Source: Hymenopus coronatus
Taxonomy: Eukaryota; Arthropoda; Insecta; Mantodea; Hymenopodidae
Direction: 5' to 3'
DNA length: 64,000 nucleotides
Assembly (NCBI GenBank): GCA_030762935.1
Contig: CM060895.1
Coordinates: forward strand, 34,189,501 to 34,253,500
Part shown: piece by piece, positions 57,355 to 64,000 of the stretch
Layout of the letters: every line of letters begins with the position of its first letter
How positions within the stretch are numbered: the first letter of the stretch is position 1
The notes under the pieces: generated by a model
The model's database searches: none
Told to the model about the DNA's origin: nothing
Seen by the model: the letters and a program-made list of their open reading frames with translations, nothing else
Program-made: the position numbers and the translations under genes

Positions 57355-58584
57355 CACCCTTATAGGAAGCGGCAACAGATCCAGGTGACCACGGACGCAA
57401 GCATTGACGGGGTTGCTAAGTTTCCAGATCGAATGCATCCGACACCAAGCGGGTCCCCTGAAAACACCCAGGGATGGGTCCTCACTGAGAGGAACCGCAA
57501 CGAAACCAGTCTACTACAACCGTCCAGCTACAACCCGCCGTACGTCATCGTCTGCTCCTTCAACCCTGACACAAATGACAAGGAAGTGATGGGAAGAAGA
57601 AATGACGGAAAGGAAAGTCGCGATAGAAGATGATCCACCCCAGCATTAGCCTACAGACCCACGACACCACGAAAAATCCATAGGTCAAAGTGAGCAGTCG
57701 CCAGTCACAATATTTTAGATCCATATTATGTATATATTACATCCTTCACTGTAGAAAGTATTCAAATAGTCTTGACATGAAACTTTCACTCCAACTGAAA
57801 GAAATTCTAGCAACCATGTAGACCAACTGCTCCGCATCTGACGTGCTTAGATATTTTTTGGTGCGTTAAGAGTCGCAGAACTCAACGGGCTATTTCATGT
57901 TAAAGCTCGCTACTGAAGAACTGGCCTGAGCAACATTCGCTTTACCAGTCTTGCTTATCAGCGAAGACGGTGATCGTTTCGAGCTCATGATGATGTTAAA
58001 ACGAAAGTCATTCGCCATTCTTCATTGGCGGGTAGTGCTCTAGATTTCGGCATCTCTTAACGCACGAAGGGTTATCTGTACACGTCAAACACGGGGCAGT
58101 ATGAGAGCCCCAACCTCAGATCGGTCACTTGCAGATGCATTTGGGTTGGTTTCTGTAGTGAAGCTTCATCTATAATGTTTTTCAAATGGGAAGAGTTCTA
58201 CTCTGTAGCGAATAAGATGCGTTATTGTACTCTGCGTAGCCAGGTCGCTACCTCCTCCTTTTCATATGTCCCTTTTACTCACACACTGAGCATGCAAATC
58301 TGTCTGGCGGCGTAAGGTTTATTCATGTATATTATGAAAAGTATTTGAGATATAAACCTGTGGTTTTTACGGTTCTGCTACGAACATTACTCCCTATCTT
58401 TCTAGTGAATTATTTTTTGCAAAATTTTAATATTTTGTCTTTGTCAAGGTATTTATGAGAGACGGAATTACTTAGCGCGTTACTCCCCAGTTAAGTGAGA
58501 ATGCAATATGTCAACACAACAGCACTCCGATTGGTTGCCGACCTGGTGGCGCTCCAGGACAAATCCCATTTGAAAAGCACTGTA
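57355..58584. other. Unclassified spacer, GC-richer at its left end
   Basis: An 82-codon frame at 57385-57633 is hydrophilic and unrecognised. It resembles retroelement debris in composition only. Nothing else seen. Confidence 0.4.
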
Positions 58585-58785
58585 GTTATTTTCTCTAGCA
58601 CTATGTACAATATTCGCGGCTTGTATGAAAAAAAAATAATTGATATTCTTCTAAATTGTTTTTCCGTCTCAGAGGACCTGAAAACATATTTTTGGAGAAA
58701 TATCCACATCCAATTTTGGGTGTAGTACAATACCTTCTATAGCTACTATTAAAATTGTATGTACATACGTGACAGAGAAAATAAA
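58585..58785. mobile_element. Family H, two facing terminal fragments
   Basis: A short minus-oriented end (TTTTCTCTAGCACTATGTAC) is followed by a plus-oriented 3' end from GAGGACCTGAAAACATATTT to ACAGAGAAAATAAAA. Confidence 0.7.
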
Positions 58786-59342
58786 AAAAAACTCTACTAT
58801 GATCATTGAAGTCAAGGGCTAATATAAATGAAACAATAAAATAAAGAAGCATTTTCTTCACGCAAATTTGTGTTACTAGTGCCTATATTGCTCGGGGATA
58901 AATTCTGAGTCTGCTGCTTTACTACAGGAGAAGGGTTGTTTTCAGGCAGGCTAAAATATCATACATACAAGAAATATGAGTATAAAGAACGTTACTGATA
59001 TTTCCATACGCATTGTACCCCACAAACGCATTTTCTTTATCGTTGGTAGTTAATTCAATACTCACTACATATTCTCGTATTTCATTCCATTTGTCTTATA
59101 TTTTTGCTTTGTCCGTCCTTTGTTTTCCTTCCTTATTATGTTTAACAATGGTGGAAATTAGAAACCACCACAGAAGATTAACAGTGTATTTAACCGATGT
59201 TTTTAATTTGTCTCCTGATCGTTGTACCGAGCACGATACAAGGGTAGCGAAGTTAACAAGGAATGGATAACTAGAGTCGAAGGGTAAATATGTAGAACTT
59301 GTATTGCTACAAAATAACAAATTCATTGTATAGTTAGAGTCA
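58786..59342. other. Unclassified spacer
   Basis: No gene or shared repeat seen. Confidence 0.4.
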
Positions 59343-59424
59343 GACTGAAAAATTCAGTGCCATAGCCGGGATTTGAACGTCGGATCTCTCGGTCTCTAGC
59401 CAGCCGCTTTAATCTCTGAGGGCA
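59343..59424 (-). mobile_element. SINE-D head
   Basis: The minus strand reads from GATGCCCTCAGAGATTAAAG to B box GTTCAAATCCCGG and TATGGCACTGAATTTTTCAG. A-box half eroded. Confidence 0.7.
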
Positions 59425-59440
59425 TCTCTTTTTTTTTTTG

Positions 59441-59490
59441 GTAGTGTTTAACACCCGCTTTAACTATTATGGCACCGCAGGCGGATGCTG
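59441..59490 (-). mobile_element. SINE-A, 3' fragment
   Basis: Matches the last 50 bp of SINE-A (minus: CCGCCTGCGGTGCCATAATA then GCGGGTGTTAAACACTACC). A T-run lies beside it. Confidence 0.75.
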
Positions 59491-59514
59491 TCATCTGGCT
59501 ATCTATCCCATATA

Positions 59515-59830
59515 TGGCTTGTGTCAAAAAAATTAAATTAACACTAATTGACCACAACAGTTGGCTATACTATGAAGTCCAATACTTAAAATACGACATT
59601 GTAGATCGCCATTGGGGTATGTTAGTATATCTCAAAGTAATTTGAGATCACCTTATAGCACACCGGGTAAAATTTGACTCAGTTGAATAATGTAATGCTA
59701 TGCTGGCATGTTGCCATGGTAGCTCAGTGGTTAGAGCGACCGGCTAGAGACCGAGACTTCCGTGGTTCAAATCCCGACTATGGCACTGAATTTTTCAATC
59801 TGACACTGCCTATCCAACAAATTAACAGTA
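59515..59830 (+). mobile_element. SINE-D, body plus head
   Basis: A body similar to 32920-33060 (ACAGTTGGCTATACTATGAA, AGATCGCCATT) is followed by a head at 59712-59787. The head has A box TAGCTCAGTGG, B box GGTTCAAATCC and a 7-bp acceptor-type pairing GCCATGG/CTATGGC. Anticodon and T arms pair poorly, so it is not a working tRNA. Confidence 0.7.
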
Positions 59831-60178
59831 AATACATTGCTGCTTGTTTGGTTATTGCTGTATTTTAGTAGTAGTACAATTTAATAAAGATGTAAAGTCA
59901 TGCGTAAGACAGAAATCAACCTGGAAAAGTAAAACAAATATCCAATGGCGAAAGTTACAATATTGACAATAATTTATTGATATAGGCCTTTTAGAAAACC
60001 TAACAGACAGCCTTAAAATTTAATACAACAATTTATTTTAGACTCCTTAGAGCATAAGATGGAAACTGGCCATCATTGGCGCAGGAAGCCTTCCCCTCCA
60101 TTATTCTTCTATCATCCTCGCTTATTCAAATCGGCTAACTTTGACTATGATGTACTAATATGGGAAACCGTAGACTGA
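59831..60178. other. Unclassified spacer
   Basis: No shared repeat seen; adjoins the possible exon. Confidence 0.4.
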
Positions 60179-60260
60179 CTTGTTTTGCACTTGCAAGATA
60201 GTGAAGTGAGGATATCACCAAGTTTCTCCTCCACTGAAACTTCCCGATACCCGGTTTTAG

Positions 60261-60472
60261 AACGCATTAAAAAGGATAGCATAAAGGGATTTACCCTGTA
60301 TACACTGTTATTAGTGAAAGGCAACTATGTTTGCGCATCCCCACTGCGCAAATCGCTATTGGGCTGCTATCGAAGGTCCAATTGTTTCCTCGTCATATTT
60401 TCTGTTTTATTACTGTGCATTCTGGGATTGTTTAAAAAGAAATGTGTTATAGAACCTCCCGCTGAACCTGAG
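60261..60472 (+). CDS. Possible internal exon encoding a membrane-anchor segment
   Basis: A plus-strand frame open from 60179 to 60496 encodes a basic stretch (GCYRRSN) and then about 17 hydrophobic residues (CFLVIFSVLLLCILGLF), followed by KKKC. This looks like a type II signal anchor. A plausible 3' splice site (CCGGTTTTAG, to 60260) and 5' splice site (GAG/GTGAGA, after 60472) bound 212 bases. There is no ATG in the frame. The stretch is not shared with any repeat here. Family unknown; chance remains likely. Confidence 0.2.
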
Positions 60473-60564
60473 GTGAGAGTGTTATTCGATTTTTGAATGC
60501 TTCAAAGTTGAAACTTGCAGACATTTTCCATCAAGTAAAGGAAGTAAACGGTGACACGATAATG

Positions 60565-61236
60565 TACGAGGTTTTTTTTTTTTTTTTTTTTTTTTTTTCC
60601 AGTCTCGATAGGATATAAATAAAAGACAGTTTCATAGAAAACAATTATTTTATTACTAAAACTTTTGTACACTTAGGTTACTTTTCAGCATAATCACCGA
60701 AAAAATTGTGACATTTATCGTACCTGTGCACAAGCTTTGCAATACCGCTTCAAAAAATATTGCCGCCAATGATTTCAGATGAGCATTGTTGTTGTTTTGA
60801 AGATCCTCGTTGCTTTGAAAGTGCTGCCCTCCTAGCCACGTCTTCAGTTCAGGGAAAAGGTGAAAGTCGCTGGTTACCAGGTGAGGACTGTACAGCACAT
60901 GATCGAAAATATCCCATTGAGTCAGCGTTGGAGTCGGCAGTGTGTAGACGAGCATTGTCATGGATCAACACATTTCCTGAAGTCAGCATTCCTCTAAGCT
61001 TTTTTTGAATTGCTCTACGCAAACGTCGTAAAGTACGAAGATCTTCAAAACAATGTCAAGCTCATTTGAAATTATTTTTTGAAGCGCGTATTGCAAAGCT
61101 TGTGCATAAGTACGATAAATGCCTCAATATTTTCGGTGATTATGTTCAAAAGTAATCATAAGTGTACAAAACTTTTAGTAATAAAATAATTGTTTTCTAT
61201 GAACTTATTTTTATTGAAATAAAAACGGCCCTCGTA
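60565..61236. mobile_element. Foldback mariner (Mar-FB), complete copy 2
   Basis: TA at 60565-60566 and 61235-61236 around 668 bp. The termini are TACGAGG-type, and a 27-base T run replaces the short T run of copy 1. Arms (to about 60812 and from about 61020) are inverted copies of a transposase gene tail, and the breakpoints match copy 1. The central minus-strand fragment has DIFDHVLYSPHLVTSDFHLF and LKTWLGGQ. Confidence 0.85.
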
Positions 61237-61639
61237 CAAAATAAGTAAGTAATGTTTCACAGTACACGAACAAATATACACGACTTAACTCGATCCGAAT
61301 GTCCGTCACTTATAATAGATGACAAACGTGTAAAACAAACGCGTTACGTTAGATGAATTACATATTTCTTTCCCAAACATTGCAATGCGAACTTGCAATG
61401 CCTTCTCAAATTATTATGTATGCGATAGATAAAGTAAAGAAATGTCACTCACCTCTCTCTATCACAAATACACAAACACTAGTTTCTCTTAGCTGGATGG
61501 AGATTGAGAGTATTATAATGTACGGATAGGAGGTCAATAAGTACAAATAATTTGATATTTATTACAGAACAATGCACATAACACGTAAGTATATCTCATT
61601 TTGTACCTTTACTAATAGCATTATCATAATTGAAAATGG
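61237..61639. other. Unclassified spacer
   Basis: Nothing recognised. Confidence 0.4.
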
Positions 61640-61908
61640 AAATGGAGTTTTATTTAAGACTGTTCTTTAACTATTGCAGTTCTCAGCGTCCCATTCTATA
61701 TTGGCGTGAAAGAGCTTAATGTTGCTCAGAGGTCTCCTTATCAGGCTTGAGGATCTCTTTACGTGCCGTAAATCTACGACACGGGACCAACGGCTTTACT
61801 TCCCTTCCGAAGGAAGCGAAAAAATCAATCGCCCTCCACCGCGTTTAAACCCGCGATCTTGGGTATATGAAGTTAGCATGGTAACCACTACAACCACTGA
61901 AGGAGGCA
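61640..61908 (-). mobile_element. SINE-B, full-length, diverged
   Basis: Minus-strand head with B box GGTTTAAACGCGG, body with GGGAAGTAAAGCCGTTGGTC, and 3' end GGAACGCTG-like to AAATAAAACTCCATTTCC. Confidence 0.8.
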
Positions 61909-62679
61909 CCATAATTGAAGCACACATTTCAGAGTAATGTGTTTTGAACGGTCCTGAGTTGTTCCATTTTATGTTGACATACATCACGCACGGACAGCAC
62001 CTGTGTTTAATAAAACTCGCACACCACCAACCTGCATTCACATGACCCACAGTGAGGAAAAGAGAGACCTGTTCTCACAAACTTTCCTTTATAATAAAAG
62101 ACTTTATAAACGCTGAATTAGTAGATATTCATTTAATCTACGCCGCAACCTGGGACACTGCCAATTCTGCGAGGGGGTGTATCATCGGCGTTTTTAAAGA
62201 GGGATCTTCCCAAAAGACGAAAGTTCACAGCAATCTATCAGGGATTTGTGTCAAAGGTTCTCTTAATTTGCGATTTGCAGTTCTTTTTAAGCTTTGTAAG
62301 AGTAATGAGGGTAATTTTATAGTTTAAGAACGCAGGTGCAGTGCTTAAATGTTGGTTCATGTTCTGTATTTGTTCAATAAGAGCAAATTTAAATAAAACA
62401 TTATGTCATTGGGTCCAATAGTTTTAAGCTGAACTATAAACGCATTCTGAATCCTAATCAGATAAGGTATGAAAACAAAAACAAATGGCTCCTAAGTTGA
62501 AATTTAATTGCGACCGATTATCACACCACCTTAGTCGAGGAGGTCAAAGGCCACAGGGCATAGGAGGGGCAACCGTGTGATCAAGTACGTAAACAATCAC
62601 CAAGCGTCTGAGATGGAGGATACTAGCCATTCTAAAAACAACGTAACATTTTCCTCATGAACATAGCTTTAGAAAATAA
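61909..62679. other. Unclassified, with two blocks shared with 5.6 kb
   Basis: 61925-62043 and 62510-62665 resemble 5575-5770 (GTTTTGAACGG, GACATACATCAC, AGCGTCTGAGATGG). A 91-codon frame between them (62052-62327) is unrecognised. Confidence 0.4.
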
Positions 62680-63477
62680 GAAGAAAAATCTGATGTGTTC
62701 CATTCACATGATTTTCTCTTGATCTCTCTTACAAATTATTGTTAAAAAGCTTATTCTTCTCTCTAATTTACACTAATTGAAATAAAATTAGCAATAATGG
62801 TCTTATTACCCGCTTCCTTATTAGTGGAAAGAAAATAAGGGAGTACTATAGGCTTAAGCGATAGTGGTTGCTATGTGATTGAAATTCCTTTGTTTGTGTG
62901 ACCAAGAGTCGACAAGTTCCCCTATGAGAAAATATAAGTGTTTTACAGCTGAAACCAATAACAAGCAGCATCTCAGAAACGGTCCGCTCAAAAAAAATAC
63001 GAGAAATACATATTTTGTGGAGCAACTTTTATCTATCTCTTACGGTTTACCAGTTATGATGCAAAATTAAGCAAAACCCATTCAGAATAGAGAGGTCTTC
63101 AGAGGCTATTCCCACAAAAGTCAAGATATACGATTTATTTGTCATGTAAATATCTTTAATATACCGTACTTTAATCAAAATCGTTAGAGCCATTTTTGAG
63201 AGCATGACAATTTTTAAAAACATTTCCTTGTAAAGGGTAGTTGGGGGATACACTAAACTTAAATGTCAATTTTGATATTCAATGGACTTTCCTTTTTGAG
63301 CTATATGTCCACAGACATACACGCAGACACACACCACAGAGACCTTATTCTAAACATGATTTTTTTTTAGGATTTGGATGCCTCAAAATATATATTTACG
63401 ATGAAATCTCAGTTTAGAATTTTTGGGTACAGTAAAATTCTTTCCCTCAACACTATATACATAGTAGAGAAAGTAAA
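62680..63477 (+). mobile_element. Family H, full-length copy
   Basis: 5' block ATGTGTTCCATTCACATGA to a shortened hairpin (CACTATATACATAGTAGAG) and AAAGTAAAG. Confidence 0.9.
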
Positions 63478-64000
63478 GAAAACAAAATGGCAAATATTGG
63501 ATTATTACATCGTCCTTTAACACTGATACAAATATTTTATCACTTATATTAGATTAGAAAGCATTCTATAGGTTCGTTTTGGCCAGCAAGCCACTGAACA
63601 TAGAACTTGTCAAGAGATATACATGTATACGTTACGAAAAAGCAACGTATAAATTTCTATTGCTAAAAACAGCAGAATAGACATATAATCACATTCATTT
63701 GGCTTTTGAAGGCTGTGCGTCACTGTAGTATATTTAACGTGCTCCAATATGCACTTATTTACATGCACATATAAACAAAGAATATCAAAACTAGTGTTAA
63801 AATGTGTAAATATAAATTTATTATGTACCGCTGTTGTAATGAAAGATGATAGTTTTCTAATTATCGACATAATAGTTACTACTAGTAATCATATAAAACT
63901 ATACCTCACTTCCTGTATAGTATTGTATCAAACACAGTTGCATAGTATTGTATTATCAGCTGTATTACATCACACAGCGAAGAAATATGATAAAAAGTAA
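63478..64000. other. Unclassified AT-rich end of window
   Basis: No gene or shared repeat seen. Short frames here are AT-driven. Confidence 0.4.

Noticed and set aside
59712..59787. Functional tRNA gene
   Set aside because: Acceptor arm and A/B boxes look good, but anticodon and T arms pair poorly and the sequence recurs with the same flanks, so it is a SINE head.
63610..64000. Overlapping 83-86 codon frames on both strands
   Set aside because: Mutually antisense frames in AT-rich DNA without domains or splice signals.

Overview
The window looks like nuclear DNA of an arthropod, most likely an insect with a large, repeat-rich genome. It is AT-rich and has no operons, ribosome-binding sites or long ORFs. 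It holds tRNA-derived SINEs with Pol III A and B boxes, mariner transposons on TA target sites, a TTAA-flanked piggyBac-like MITE, a solo LTR, pieces of non-LTR retrotransposons, a homogenised 95-bp satellite and many microsatellites. I could not fix the species from sequence alone.

About a third of the window is one dispersed family, called here family H (roughly 47 blocks, both orientations, full length about 0.85 kb). It is non-coding. It has sub-terminal inverted repeats (ACTTTCTCTAC / GTAGAGAAAGT), an internal CA/GT-rich tract, and a 3' hairpin built on ACTATGTACATAGT. These traits fit a non-autonomous Helentron (DINE/HINE-like) better than a simple MITE. Its 3' terminus also occurs as tandem modules (48.48-49.09 kb), and copies often abut in inverted orientation (36.6-41.2 kb).

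Layout. 0-10 kb: family H copies, SINE-A, a TTAA MITE, SINE-B and a non-LTR zinc-knuckle remnant. 10-20 kb: a decayed DDE transposase hit by SINE-C, SINE-A interrupted by SINE-B, and a 1.0-kb long-TIR element carrying another SINE-C. 19.26-20.17 kb: the 95-bp satellite. 21-30 kb: family H copies, plus the best candidate for a host gene, a spliced-looking terminal exon on the minus strand at 23.1-23.4 kb. 30-35 kb: SINEs, a TIR-to-TIR mariner (31217-32646), a dimeric SINE-D and one arm of a foldback mariner. 35-48 kb: dense family H, one copy carrying a 208-bp insertion with a perfect 85-bp-arm palindrome that resembles a Penelope-like terminal repeat. 48-56 kb: family H modules, a solo LTR, SINE-B2, a mariner nested in family H and itself hit by a non-LTR 3' end, and a foldback mariner. 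56-64 kb: an inverted-duplicated SINE-B, SINE-D copies, a second foldback mariner with the same rearranged structure, and a final family H copy.

No complete functional gene is visible. Every transposase is broken by frameshifts, stops or deletions. The main interest is the nested, datable insertion history and several unusual repeat architectures.
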